Shown: positions 7,861 to 16,885, counted from the first letter of the stretch. The stretch is 64,000 bases of DNA from Renibacterium sp043789415 (GCF_043789415.1 NZ_JBDLLW010000001.1:744001-808000), one strand, 5' to 3'. Notes: generated by a model not told the origin, from the sequence alone. Numbers and translations are program-made.

Positions 7861-9444
7861 TTGCTCGCCACCCTCGTCATCGGCCTACGTGAAGGTCTGG
7901 AAGCCGCACTCATCGTCGGCATCATCGCAGCCTTTTTGAAGCGCAATGGCAAGAGCCTGGGCGCTATGTGGTTCGGAGTGGTCAGTGCGGTGGCGATCAG
8001 CATCGGCGTCGGGGTCACCCTGGAACTCATCTCCGTCTCGCTTCCGCAGAGCCAGCAAGAGGGCATGGAGAGCATCATCGGCGCGATCGCCGTCGTGATG
8101 GTCACCGGAATGATCTTCTGGATGTCGAAAAATGCCAGGACGCTCAAGGGCGAGTTAGAGACTCAGGCAGCTGGAGCTGTGCGGAACGGCAGCACCCTGG
8201 CGCTCGCTGTGATGGCTTTCCTCGCAGTGCTGCGCGAGGGCGTGGAAACCTCTGTCTTCATGCTGGCGGCCTTTCAATCGTCCAGGGATGCGCTGAGCGC
8301 TGGTCTCGGCGCGGTGATCGGAGTCGCCATTGCGATCGCCATCGGTTACGGGATTTACCGCGGCGGCGTCAAACTCAATATGGCTCGGTTCTTCCGGGTC
8401 ACCGGGGTCTTCCTGGTCCTGGTGGCAGCCGGCTTGGTCTTGATGTCGCTGCGCACCGCTCACGAAGCCGGTTGGATCTCAGTTGGCCAGGACAACACCG
8501 TCAATCTCTCTTGGCTGGCGCCCAATGGATCCCCTCAGTCAGCCTTGCTGACCGGTGTGCTAGGCATTCCCGCCGATCCGAAGTTGATCGAAGTACTGGG
8601 CTGGGCGCTCTACCTGGTGCCCATGCTGCTTTTCGTGCTCTGGCCGCAAAAGCACAAGATCAGCGACGCCGCACTGCCTCGCTTCCGTCGGATTCTCGGT
8701 GCTTCGCTGGCCGCTGCCGCCATCGTACTGGCGATCACGGTCGCGCTAATTTCCCAGCCCGGCCCGAGCACGGCGTCCCTGCCCTTGAGCTCTGGCACCG
8801 ACCAGCAAGGCTCCTTGACGCTGAACGGAGAACTGCTAACCCTGAGCACCGCAACAGGCCCTACAGATTATCGGCTCCCCGAAAAGCCGCTTGAGACGGC
8901 GGATCATGCCGGGGTCAAGGCTCAGCATTTCAGCCTGGAGATTCCCGCCGAGGGCAGCCAGCCGCAGCAGCTCAGCCTGCAACAACTCGTCACTCTGAAT
9001 TCCGGTCGACTCCCGGTGGGCATCAGTGCACAGCGTAACCCCGGCCCCTTTGAAGCCTCCTGGCACAATCAAGGGAAACTCGAGGTCTGGATCGCCGAAG
9101 GCGCCCTGCTCGACGCCAGCAAAGTTTCCGGCACGGATCTGACGCTCAGCGGTGGCGGACTGCCCACTCCCCGCAGCATCCCCATCGATCAGCCGGCGGA
9201 GAGCTGGCAAGCGGTTCGGGCCGGAGTGAGTTCGGCTGCCAGCGCCATCGAAACCGCTTCCCAGCGGCGAGACGAAAGCTTGCTCTGGGGCCTTTGGTTG
9301 CCCGCGGTGTTGTTAACCGCCGGGCTGATTTTTGCCCTATTATCTTTTCGTCGGCCAGAAACGGTCATCCGGTCATCCTCCGGCGGCTCAGAAACTCCAA
9401 CAGTAGCTACACATTCAGTATCGAAGGGACCTCTCCGTGTCTAA
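7861..9444 (+). CDS. efeU: iron permease EfeU (FTR1 family)
   Basis: Membrane permease of the EfeUOB ferrous/ferric iron importer. The two iron-translocation motifs of the FTR1 family are clear: REGLEAAL at residues 10-17 and REGVETSVF near 123. Seven helices fill the first 290 residues. A polar extracytoplasmic region (about 310-490) and one last helix (LWLPAVLLTAGLIFALLSF) follow, an extension common in actinobacterial EfeU. The start is TTG at 7861, with GGAG at 7850-7853 as its ribosome site; no other in-frame start fits. The end overlaps efeO by eight bases. The upstream iron box implies repression by iron. Confidence 0.93.
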   Translation: MLATLVIGLREGLEAALIVGIIAAFLKRNGKSLGAMWFGVVSAVAISIGVGVTLELISVSLPQSQQEGMESIIGAIAVVMVTGMIFWMSKNARTLKGELETQAAGAVRNGSTLALAVMAFLAVLREGVETSVFMLAAFQSSRDALSAGLGAVIGVAIAIAIGYGIYRGGVKLNMARFFRVTGVFLVLVAAGLVLMSLRTAHEAGWISVGQDNTVNLSWLAPNGSPQSALLTGVLGIPADPKLIEVLGWALYLVPMLLFVLWPQKHKISDAALPRFRRILGASLAAAAIVLAITVALISQPGPSTASLPLSSGTDQQGSLTLNGELLTLSTATGPTDYRLPEKPLETADHAGVKAQHFSLEIPAEGSQPQQLSLQQLVTLNSGRLPVGISAQRNPGPFEASWHNQGKLEVWIAEGALLDASKVSGTDLTLSGGGLPTPRSIPIDQPAESWQAVRAGVSSAASAIETASQRRDESLLWGLWLPAVLLTAGLIFALLSFRRPETVIRSSSGGSETPTVATHSVSKGPLRV

Positions 9445-10645
9445 ACCTCGTTCTGCCCTCCTCCCCTCGGCCTTGACCGCCGGGCTGAGCGTCATTGTCG
9501 CGATCTCCCTGGCCGCCTGCGGTGGCAGTAGCACCCCCTCGGCTTCCAACGTCAGTTCCTCAGGCACCGCACCGGTATCCAATGGGGCAGCTCAGGTCAA
9601 AGTGCAGATCAAGAACATCAATGGCGGGGATTCCTGCAGGCTGGATTACAGTTCCGCACCGGCCGGACCTGTTACCTTTGAGACCTCCAATACGAACGCC
9701 ATCATGGTGAGCGAAGTAGAACTGCTCGACGGTAAGCGGATCCTCGGCGAACGTGAGAACGTGATCCCCGGCCTGGACCCCTCCAGCTTCACGGTGAATC
9801 TGACCGGCGGGACATACCAGCTGTATTGCCCAGGCGCCAATGAGGAGAACACCACTTTCACGGTGATCGGAGACGCCGCCAGTGCCGGCAGTTCGCTCGC
9901 GGATGAACTCAAAACCGGCACCGATGGCTATGCCAAGTACGTCGACAATCAGGTCGACCAGCTGGTTACCTCGGTGGGTCTGCTGAAGAAGCTGATCGAT
10001 CAGGGCACCCTCGAGTACGCCCAGGATATGTATGCTCGGAGCCGCCCCTTCTACGAGCGCATCGAACCGGTGGCTGAGAGCTTCCCTGACCTGGATCCGG
10101 CGATCGATCTGCGGATCGCCGATGTGAAGCCAGGAACCCCCTGGACGGGTTTCCACCCGATTGAAAAAGATCTCTTCGAGACCAAGGTGATCACGGAGAA
10201 CACCAAGAAGCTCGCGGCAGGCCTGGTGCAGGATGTTGCCAAGCTGAAGACCTTGACCACCGGCCTGAAGTACAAGGCCGAGGAACTGGCCAATGGTGCC
10301 TCCGGCCTGTTGGAAGAGGTACAGTCCTCGAAGATCACCGGGGAAGAAGAGGCATACAGCCACATCGACATGGTGGACTTCGTGGCCAACGTCGAAGGCT
10401 CGCAGCAGTCTTTCGAGTATCTACGGCCCGCTCTGACCAAAATCGATGCGGATCTGACCAAGACGATCAGCGCGAAGTTCGACGAAGTGAACAAAACCCT
10501 AGATGGTTATAAAGGCCCAGGATTCGGCGGTTATAAGCTCTATGACGCGGCTTTCAAGGCCGCTGAGGGCAAGAAGCTGACCCAGCTGATCCAGTCCCTG
10601 CAGGCTCCACTGTCCAAGATCGCGGAGAAAGTCGCCACCGCCTAG
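9437..10645 (+). CDS. efeO: iron uptake lipoprotein EfeO (cupredoxin + imelysin M75)
   Basis: Extracytoplasmic iron-binding partner of EfeU. A signal peptide ends in a lipobox (SLAAC, Cys28), followed by a Ser/Gly linker, an N-terminal cupredoxin-like domain (about 55-145, ending GTYQLYCPGANEENTTFTV), and an all-helical M75 imelysin domain (about 155-400). The metal-binding HxxE is visible in GFHPIEKDLF. Length 402 is normal. The GTG start overlaps the efeU end, and efeB starts directly after the stop, so the three are one operon. Confidence 0.93.
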   Translation: MSKPRSALLPSALTAGLSVIVAISLAACGGSSTPSASNVSSSGTAPVSNGAAQVKVQIKNINGGDSCRLDYSSAPAGPVTFETSNTNAIMVSEVELLDGKRILGERENVIPGLDPSSFTVNLTGGTYQLYCPGANEENTTFTVIGDAASAGSSLADELKTGTDGYAKYVDNQVDQLVTSVGLLKKLIDQGTLEYAQDMYARSRPFYERIEPVAESFPDLDPAIDLRIADVKPGTPWTGFHPIEKDLFETKVITENTKKLAAGLVQDVAKLKTLTTGLKYKAEELANGASGLLEEVQSSKITGEEEAYSHIDMVDFVANVEGSQQSFEYLRPALTKIDADLTKTISAKFDEVNKTLDGYKGPGFGGYKLYDAAFKAAEGKKLTQLIQSLQAPLSKIAEKVATA

Positions 10646-11917
10646 ATGAGTTCTCAGGAACCTGAAGAAACCTCCGACGGGGTCTCCCGTCGGAGGTTTT
10701 TCGGTGCCGGAGCAGCGGTCTCGGCCGCCGGAGCTCTGGCCGTAGGCGCTGTCGGCGGGGTTGCCGCGGCTAATGCCCTGCGCTCCGAGCAAAAGCCCGC
10801 TCCGCCGATCTCCGAACTGCGCTACCCCTTTTATGACGCTCATCAGGCCGGAATAGCCACTCCTCCACAGGACCACTTGGTCTTCATGTCCTTCGACTTC
10901 ACCACCGCGAGCGTCACCGATGTGCAATTGGTCTTGGCCAAGTGGAGTGCGGCGATGGCTCAGATGTGCGGTGGCGAAGCGATTGGCAGCGCTGAACCCG
11001 CCCGCGAGCAGGCCGTTCCGGTGGACACCGGGGAAGCCATCGGCATGGGCCCCCAGGGCCTCACCCTGACCCTGGGCTTCGGCCCCTCGCTGTTCGACGA
11101 GCGTTTCGGACTGGCGAAATTCAAACCGAAACTGCTCAAGGACCTGCCAGCGATGGCCGGCGAGTCCCTCGACCCCGCCTATGTCGGCGGGGATCTATGC
11201 ATTCAGGCCTGTGCTTATGACCCGCAAGTGGCCTACCATGCGGTACGCAATCTGGCCCGAATGGCCCGCACTCAGGTGAAGACCCGCTGGACAGTGCTAG
11301 GTTTCGGCCGCGCCTCTGCCGGAGCCAATCAGAGCACGCCAAGGAACCTGATGGGTTTCAAGGACGGCACCCGGAACATCACCTCCAGCGAGGACCTCGC
11401 CGAGCACGTCTGGGTGAAGGACTCCGATCAGGCCTGGATGGACGGCGGCAGTTACCTGGTGGCCCGGAAGATCCATATGCTGATTGAGACCTGGGACGCC
11501 GATTACATCGGCGATCAGCACGCCGTCTTCGGCCGCACCAAAGTCGAGGGAGCCCCGCTCACCGGCAAAGCCGAGCACGATGTGCCGGATTTCACCGCCA
11601 AAGGCGCCGATCAGCAGCCAGTGATCGCCCCGGATTCGCATATCGCCTTGGCCGCTCATGAGAACAACGGCGGAGTAAAGCTGCTGCGCCGGGGCTATAA
11701 CTTCACCGATGGCATCGATAGCGTGGGGCGGCTGGACGCCGGGCTGTTTTTCCTGAGTTTCCAGAAAGACCCTCAGCAATTCATCGCCCTGCAGTCCAAA
11801 CTCGGCGCCTCTGACCGGCTCAATGAATACATCAGGCACGTCGGCTCAGCACTCTTCGCTGTGCCGCGAGGGCTCCCGGAAGCGGGTAAGTACTTCGGCC
11901 AGGAGTTCTTTAAATAA
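10646..11917 (+). CDS. efeB: Dyp-type heme peroxidase EfeB, Tat-exported
   Basis: Third member of the iron importer: a heme peroxidase thought to oxidise ferrous iron or free iron from heme outside the membrane. The N-terminus is a twin-arginine signal (SRRRFFGAGAAVSAAGALAV, residues 14 on). The Dyp signature GFKDGTRN near residue 235 carries the distal Asp and Arg. SHIALAAHENNGGVKLLRRG near 330 holds the proximal His region, and the C-terminal block GLFFLSFQKDP is typical. The ATG follows the efeO TAG with no gap. Confidence 0.93.
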   Translation: MSSQEPEETSDGVSRRRFFGAGAAVSAAGALAVGAVGGVAAANALRSEQKPAPPISELRYPFYDAHQAGIATPPQDHLVFMSFDFTTASVTDVQLVLAKWSAAMAQMCGGEAIGSAEPAREQAVPVDTGEAIGMGPQGLTLTLGFGPSLFDERFGLAKFKPKLLKDLPAMAGESLDPAYVGGDLCIQACAYDPQVAYHAVRNLARMARTQVKTRWTVLGFGRASAGANQSTPRNLMGFKDGTRNITSSEDLAEHVWVKDSDQAWMDGGSYLVARKIHMLIETWDADYIGDQHAVFGRTKVEGAPLTGKAEHDVPDFTAKGADQQPVIAPDSHIALAAHENNGGVKLLRRGYNFTDGIDSVGRLDAGLFFLSFQKDPQQFIALQSKLGASDRLNEYIRHVGSALFAVPRGLPEAGKYFGQEFFK

Positions 11918-11973
11918 GCCCGTCGCCGAGTCAGGGCAGCCGGACGCTCAGGTCGTTATGAGATGATCTGTGG

Positions 11974-12210
11974 ATGGACGCCGAGATCAATCCCCTAGTC
12001 CCGAACGGCTGGGATGCCGGGCTCCTCGTGCTCGGCTTAGTGCAATTGGTTCTGCTGGTCTGGGCCTGGCTCAGCATTGCCCGCAGCTCCATCCCCGCTC
12101 AGTTCAAACTGCTCTGGGCTCTCCTGGCCTTGATCTTGCCGGTTTTCGGCAGTCTGATCTGGCTCGCGGGGCGACGTCGCTGGCAGCAGGGCTCACTGCC
12201 CCGGTCTTGA
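11974..12210 (+). CDS. small two-helix membrane protein (PLDc_N-like)
   Basis: A 78-residue protein with two membrane helices (GLLVLGLVQLVLLVWAWLSI and LLWALLALILPVFGSLIWLA) ending in GRRRW. The spacing and the PVFGSLIWL element match the PLDc_N (phospholipase D-like nuclease N-terminal) family of short membrane proteins, whose function is unknown. It is 56 bp after efeB and converges with the DeoR gene. Confidence 0.75.
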   Translation: MDAEINPLVPNGWDAGLLVLGLVQLVLLVWAWLSIARSSIPAQFKLLWALLALILPVFGSLIWLAGRRRWQQGSLPRS

Positions 12211-12241
12211 TCCGCCCAAGCCTCCGTCGCCTTCAGCGGGC

Positions 12242-13033
12242 TCAAACCTCCGGAGCTACCAGAACATCGATGTCATGAGCAGCGAAAGCGGCGATCTGCT
12301 CGGCTGTGACTCCCGAGTCGGTGATCAATCGCCGGAAATGGTATCCCTCCATGGTGGCGAAGGCCCGCTGCCCGATCTTCGAGGAATCCGCCAGCATATA
12401 GGCATCGGCGGCCCGGCGCGCCATCAGGGAGTTCACCGTGGCCTCGCCCTCATCGGTGATCGTCGGGCCGACCACCGGATCAATGCCGTTCACTCCGATG
12501 AAGGCGAAGTCAAGGGCGACTTTCTGCAAGATGATGTCGGTGTAGGGGCCAACCAGCTCGTAGGAGCGCGGGTTCACGATGCCTCCGGAGACCATGATCT
12601 TGAAATTGGGCCTGACCGCTAGCTGAGCCGCAATATTGATCGCATTAGTGACCACCGTGAGAGTGGGCTTATTGGAAGGCTCCGCCAGGTCCTCCCGGGT
12701 CGAGAGCACCTGGGCCAGTGCCGTCGAAGTGGTGCCGCCGCACAGCCCGATAACGGCGCCTCGGGGAATCAATTCACTCGCCGCGAGAGCGATCTGATGC
12801 TTCTGCTGAGCGTGGTCATCCCGGTTATAGCGACCCGGTAGATCGTAGGACACCGAACCGGCGACCGCGCCGCCCCGAGTGCGGCTCAGCAGCCGCTCAC
12901 CAGCCAGCGAATCCAGATCACGCCGCGCCGTCGCCGGAGAGATTCCAAGTTTCTCGACCAGATCTTCGACCTCGATCCGTCCGGTTTGCGCCAGCAGATC
13001 CAAAATTGCCGTCAAGCGCTCACTTCGAATCAT
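12242..13033 (-). CDS. DeoR/GlpR-family regulator of the sugar cluster
   Basis: Transcription regulator of 263 residues. It has an N-terminal DeoR helix-turn-helix (RLTAILDLLAQTGRIEVEDL, then GISPATARRDLDSLAGERLL with the family signature) and a C-terminal sugar-phosphate sensor domain (GLCGGTTSTALAQVL; FAFIGVNGIDP; LADSSKIGQRAFATM). It is the last gene of the leftward operon that starts with the SIS-domain gene and probably controls it with a phosphosugar as inducer, as AgaR does. Two inverted repeats before the operon (16848-16862, 16911-16924) are candidate binding sites. Confidence 0.87.
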   Translation of the reverse strand: MIRSERLTAILDLLAQTGRIEVEDLVEKLGISPATARRDLDSLAGERLLSRTRGGAVAGSVSYDLPGRYNRDDHAQQKHQIALAASELIPRGAVIGLCGGTTSTALAQVLSTREDLAEPSNKPTLTVVTNAINIAAQLAVRPNFKIMVSGGIVNPRSYELVGPYTDIILQKVALDFAFIGVNGIDPVVGPTITDEGEATVNSLMARRAADAYMLADSSKIGQRAFATMEGYHFRRLITDSGVTAEQIAAFAAHDIDVLVAPEV

Positions 13034-13045
13034 CGAATGCCTCTT

Positions 13046-13885
13046 TCATGAAACTCTCTGAAACATGGTTAGCAATCTGGCGACTTCGGGGATCAAAGCT
13101 TCCCGACCCGCTGCCAGATATTTCCGGGAGTCCACCGTTTCCGGATGTTCCGCGAGGTATTCACGGACAGCCCGGGTGAAGAACCCGTTCAAATGGGTGG
13201 AAACATTGATTTTACGCATTCCTGCGGCGATCCCCTGCACCAAAACGTCATCGGCGACGCCCGAGGAGCCGTGCAGCACCAGCGGAACCGCAAGAGCGAG
13301 CCGAAGCTCCTCGATGCGCCGCAGATTCAGTGCAGCGCTCCGCTCGGTCATCGCGTGCGAGGAGCCCACCGCCACCGCGAGCGCATCAACGGTCGTTTCG
13401 GCGACGAAGGCGGCAGCTTCTTGAGGGTCGGTCAGCACCCCCGGAGCGTGGGCTCCGTCCTTGCCTCCTACCTCACCCAGCTCAGCTTCCAGATAGACTC
13501 CGTGAGCGTGCGCGTAATCGGCGACTCGGCGGGTCGCCGCGACGTTGTCCCGGTACTCCAGGGTGGCGCCGTCGTACATCACCGAGCCGAAGCCATAGTC
13601 GATGGCCGCCATCGCCAATTGTTCGGATTCCGCGTGGTCCAGGTGCACAGCGATCGGCACACTGGCCAGCCGAGCGGCTTCGAGCGTCGCGGCAGCGATT
13701 GGTTCGAGGGCACCGTGATAGTTCACGCAATTCTCAGAGATCTGCAGGATGAGCGGCAGTCCCGCTAGTTCCGCACCACGGACCAAGCCCTCGATGGTCT
13801 CCAGATGCAGCACATTGAAAGCACCCTGGCCGTAGCCCGAGGTGATCGCAGCATCCATGATTTCGCGGGTCGGTACGAGCGGCAT
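13046..13885 (-). CDS. class II ketose-bisphosphate aldolase (tagatose/fructose type)
   Basis: Zinc aldolase that splits tagatose- or fructose-1,6-bisphosphate into dihydroxyacetone phosphate and glyceraldehyde 3-phosphate. Class II signatures are visible: the zinc ligands in VAVHLDHAES (about residue 85), ELGEVGGKDGAH near 135, AVAVGSSHAM near 175, and PLVLHGSSGV near 205. In this cluster, next to a PfkB kinase and a SIS isomerase, the tagatose (KbaY/AgaY/GatY) role is more likely than glycolysis, but the substrate is not fixed by sequence. The frame is open upstream to 13930, but the ATG at 13885 (MPLVPTREIM) matches the family start and overlaps the kinase stop (TAATG). Confidence 0.87.
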   Translation of the reverse strand: MPLVPTREIMDAAITSGYGQGAFNVLHLETIEGLVRGAELAGLPLILQISENCVNYHGALEPIAAATLEAARLASVPIAVHLDHAESEQLAMAAIDYGFGSVMYDGATLEYRDNVAATRRVADYAHAHGVYLEAELGEVGGKDGAHAPGVLTDPQEAAAFVAETTVDALAVAVGSSHAMTERSAALNLRRIEELRLALAVPLVLHGSSGVADDVLVQGIAAGMRKINVSTHLNGFFTRAVREYLAEHPETVDSRKYLAAGREALIPEVARLLTMFQRVS

Positions 13886-14823
13886 TAGGGGTGTTCCTCC
13901 AGGATCAGGGCGGTTTCCAGTTCTTTCCAACGGTCAGAGATCTCTCCGGCCGCGGGCATCAGCACGGCGGCGGAACCCCAGGCAGCAGCGCGGCGCAGCA
14001 GCTTCTCGGGCTGAACGGCAGTTGAGCTCTCTCTTGCCTCGGCCAGCACGACGGCGGCCCCCGCCACCGCTGCATCACCGGCTCCGGTAGGGTTACCGGC
14101 CAGGGCCTCAGGTAGCCTGGCACTCAGATAACCGGGCCGCCCGGCGATGAAGAGCATCAACCCGAGCTCCCCGTCGCTGATCATTACCTGCTTGGCTCCC
14201 AACCGCAGCAGCACACGAGCTCCTGCGGTGAGTTCTCGTTCTCCTGTGGCCTCGACGAGTTCTGCCCGATTGGGTTTGAGCAACTCGGCTCCGGCGCTCG
14301 CGGCGGAAAGCAGCCCGGCTCCTGAGGTGTCGATAATGGCTGGCACCCCCGCGTGCTTGGCGAGCGCCACCACTCCAGGGTAGAAATCCGCTGGGGCACC
14401 GCTCGGCAGTGATCCCGAAGCGACCAAGAGCGCCGCGCCTTGCAGTTCATCGGCCACCGCCGCGGCCAGGGCCTGCCATTCCGCCGGCAGCAGACTCAGA
14501 CCCCGCTCATTGAAAATACTGGTTTGCGCCTTGAGTTCATCGACCAAAGCGATCGAACGCCGCGTGGCTGCTGCCACCGGGATCAGCCGTTGCTGAAGCC
14601 CGTCCGCGCTCAGCTGCTGGGCCAGTTGCTGCCCGGTCTCACCGCCGAACGTGGCGAGCGCCATGGTTGTGAAGCCCTGGGCGTGTAAAACGCGAGCGAC
14701 ATTGATGCCCTTGCCTCCCGCCCTGCTCAGCGGCTGATCCACTCGATGCGTTTCGCCCAGGGTCACTCCGGCGACCCGGTAGGTCAGGTCGATGGCGGGG
14801 TTGGGGGTCAGGGTGAGGATCAT
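13885..14823 (-). CDS. PfkB-family sugar-phosphate kinase (tagatose-6-P/1-phosphofructokinase type)
   Basis: 312-residue ribokinase-fold kinase. It starts MILTLTPNPAIDLTYRV, typical of 1-phosphofructokinases and tagatose-6-phosphate kinases. It then has the AGGKGINVARVL substrate motif, the KPNRAELVEATG segment, and the ATP/catalytic loop NPTGAGDAAVAGA near residue 255, with the base Asp present. It should make the bisphosphate cleaved by the aldolase whose gene overlaps its stop codon. The ATG overlaps the end of the ROK gene by four bases. FruK cannot be excluded from sequence alone. Confidence 0.85.
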   Translation of the reverse strand: MILTLTPNPAIDLTYRVAGVTLGETHRVDQPLSRAGGKGINVARVLHAQGFTTMALATFGGETGQQLAQQLSADGLQQRLIPVAAATRRSIALVDELKAQTSIFNERGLSLLPAEWQALAAAVADELQGAALLVASGSLPSGAPADFYPGVVALAKHAGVPAIIDTSGAGLLSAASAGAELLKPNRAELVEATGERELTAGARVLLRLGAKQVMISDGELGLMLFIAGRPGYLSARLPEALAGNPTGAGDAAVAGAAVVLAEARESSTAVQPEKLLRRAAAWGSAAVLMPAAGEISDRWKELETALILEEHP

Positions 14824-15815
14824 AGTGCTGGTTTCAATTCAGCGGCCGTTGCAGACCCGGCTGCACGCCGATCATTGCCCTGAATCTGAGAGGCAATCAG
14901 GGATTGTGCTTTGAGCGCCGAACCGATCAGCCCGGCGTTCTGCCCCAGCGTCGCCTTGACCAGCAAAGGCCGAGGTTGGAAGGTCAGCAGACGATCGACT
15001 TGCTCGGCGAGTGGTTCGAAGAGCGCAGCACCGGCTTCGGCCAGGCCGCCGCCGATGACGACCTTCGTGATGCCGATCATCGCTACGGTCTGTGCGATGG
15101 AAAAGGCCAAAGCGGCGATTGCATCGGCCCAGATTTGCTGGGCCATCAGATCTCCACGCTGGCTCAAGTGCAGCACTTCCCTGGCTCCGCCGGAAAACCC
15201 AGGAACGGCTTCAGCGTATCTGCGAGCAATCGCCCCGGCTGAACCAGTGGCTTCCATAATGTTCAGGCCACCGCCTGGAGCGGGAGCCATCGCGTGCCCC
15301 ACTTCACCGGCATAACCACCGGCCTGCAATCGTCTGCCATCCACGTAGAGGGCTGCGGCGATTCCGGTGCCGACCACCAAGATCATCTCGTTCTGGGCGC
15401 CCTGCCCAGCGCCCAGGGCCACCTCGGCATCTCCCGCCACTGCGACGTCATGACCGAAAGCCACCGGCCTACCGAGCCTGTTTTCCAGGCGAGCTTTGAA
15501 AGGGTAGTCATGCCAGCCCAGATTGGCCGCGTAAATACCGAGGCCTCGGGCCTCGTCGACGAGTCCCGGCACGCTCACCCCGAAGGCATCGAGGCGATAC
15601 GCCGGATGCGCCGCAGCATAGCGATCCACCAGACCGGCGAGGAACTCCACTAGGACGTCACCGGGGTTCTCGGCGTCCAGCGCGGTGGGAAAGCGCTCAA
15701 TATCGAGGATCTCCGGAATTTCACCCCGCGAGGCCGGTAGAACCAAGCCCGCTTTGGTGTCCGTACCGCCGACGTCGAAGGCCAGCACAGCAGATTCAGC
15801 TTTTTGGATGGTCAT
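14820..15815 (-). CDS. ROK-family sugar kinase lacking the zinc motif
   Basis: ROK sugar kinase of 331 residues. The N-terminal phosphate motif is VLAFDVGGTDTKAGLVL, the catalytic Asp lies in VAFGHDVAVAGDAEV near residue 140, and the ATP-binding block is LVVGTGIAAALYV near 150. The ROK landmark GEVGHAM is present, but the cysteine motif that normally follows (CxCGxxGCxE) is replaced by PGGGLNIMEATGS with no cysteine, so it cannot bind zinc in the usual way. Probably phosphorylates an amino sugar or hexose for this operon (N-acetylgalactosamine, N-acetylglucosamine or glucose). It follows the SIS gene at 9 bp. Confidence 0.85.
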   Translation of the reverse strand: MTIQKAESAVLAFDVGGTDTKAGLVLPASRGEIPEILDIERFPTALDAENPGDVLVEFLAGLVDRYAAAHPAYRLDAFGVSVPGLVDEARGLGIYAANLGWHDYPFKARLENRLGRPVAFGHDVAVAGDAEVALGAGQGAQNEMILVVGTGIAAALYVDGRRLQAGGYAGEVGHAMAPAPGGGLNIMEATGSAGAIARRYAEAVPGFSGGAREVLHLSQRGDLMAQQIWADAIAALAFSIAQTVAMIGITKVVIGGGLAEAGAALFEPLAEQVDRLLTFQPRPLLVKATLGQNAGLIGSALKAQSLIASQIQGNDRRAAGSATAAELKPAL

Positions 15816-15824
15816 GCGAAAAGT

Positions 15825-16751
15825 CTATGATCGCTGATCATCCAAAATGACCGAACGGCTCAGATTTCGTGGTGAGTCCGGATCAAGACCGCGAACCCGG
15901 GCCCGCTCCAGGGCGACCCGGTGGATCAGCACCAGCTCGGCGAGTGGGTGCTCGGCCCGGGCGATGAAGCTCGCACCGGTGCGCTGCACTTCTTCGGACA
16001 AGCCAACGGGCGGGGTACCGAGCATCCAGGTCACCCGGCCCGGTGCGGCAATCGAGATCGGGCCGTGCCGATACTCCATGGCCGGATACGACTCGGTCCA
16101 GCCCTGCACCGCTTCACGCATCTTCAGGGCCGCTTCCTGGGCCAGGCCGTTGGTCCAGCCCTGGCCGAGGAAAGTGAATTGTTCAGCTGCGATGAGCTCC
16201 TGCGGGATCTCCTCCGCCAGAGCGCTTTCAGCATCTCTGATCGCTTCGTCGAGGTCGATATCGAGGCTGCTGAGCAGGTAGCTCAGCGCGGTGGTGGCGA
16301 ACCGGGTCTGCACCACCGAGCGCTCATCGGCGAAGGGCAGCTTGACCACGGAGTCGGCGAGTTGCACAGCCGGAGAATCTACATCTCCTACGATCAGCGT
16401 GCTCGGGATCTGGCCCTTGATCTGTTCAAGGACGGCGAGCACCTCGGTGGTGGTGCCGGAACGAGTCAGTGCGATCACGGCGTCGTAACCGCGATCGAGG
16501 AAGGCCTCGGTAGCGGTGAAGGCGTCGGTCTCGCCCAGCCCCGCGGACTCTCGGGCCACGGCATAGCTCTGCGCCATGAACCAGGAGGTGCCGCAGCCGA
16601 TCACGGCGACCCGCGCGCCATCTGCGGGCAACAGTCGCTGCTGATCGGTGTTCTCAACCCGCGACTGCGCAATAGCCTGACGCCAGACCTCGGGCTGACT
16701 GCGCAATTCAGCTTCCATGAAGACCCCACCTCGGGCAAGCTGTTCCGTCAT
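15825..16751 (-). CDS. SIS-domain sugar-phosphate isomerase/deaminase (AgaS/GlmS-C like)
   Basis: 308 residues with two SIS domains like the isomerase half of GlmS and AgaS. It begins MTEQLARGGVFMEAELRSQP; phosphosugar loops are VAVIGCGTSWFMAQS (first domain), ALTRSGTTTEVLAVLE, FLGQGWTNGLAQEAALKMRE (second domain) and ESYPAMEYRHGPIS. It probably converts an amino-sugar 6-phosphate to the ketose phosphate with release of ammonia. The ATG at 16751 has a strong GGAGAAGG ribosome site seven bases before it, so the longer frame to 16799 is rejected. First gene of the operon, with inverted repeats upstream. Confidence 0.85.
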   Translation of the reverse strand: MTEQLARGGVFMEAELRSQPEVWRQAIAQSRVENTDQQRLLPADGARVAVIGCGTSWFMAQSYAVARESAGLGETDAFTATEAFLDRGYDAVIALTRSGTTTEVLAVLEQIKGQIPSTLIVGDVDSPAVQLADSVVKLPFADERSVVQTRFATTALSYLLSSLDIDLDEAIRDAESALAEEIPQELIAAEQFTFLGQGWTNGLAQEAALKMREAVQGWTESYPAMEYRHGPISIAAPGRVTWMLGTPPVGLSEEVQRTGASFIARAEHPLAELVLIHRVALERARVRGLDPDSPRNLSRSVILDDQRS

Positions 16752-16847
16752 AAAGACCTTCTCCTCAGTTGAAACCAGAAGTCGTACCGAGCCGCTCACC
16801 CGCCGGTTCGAAGGCCGTGGCAGAGCGGCGAAACGTTATCGCTAGCC

Positions 16848-16862
16848 TATCACCAAGTGATA
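16848..16862. promoter_or_regulatory. inverted repeat, candidate operator of the amino-sugar operon
   Basis: TATCAC-CAA-GTGATA is a perfect palindrome about 100 bp before the SIS gene start. It shares ATCAC/GTGAT with a second repeat at 16911-16924, and the centres are about 63 bp (six helical turns) apart. Probable site for the DeoR-type regulator of this operon; binding is inferred. Confidence 0.55.
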
Positions 16863-16885
16863 TAAGTTGACGAATATAAGTAGTT

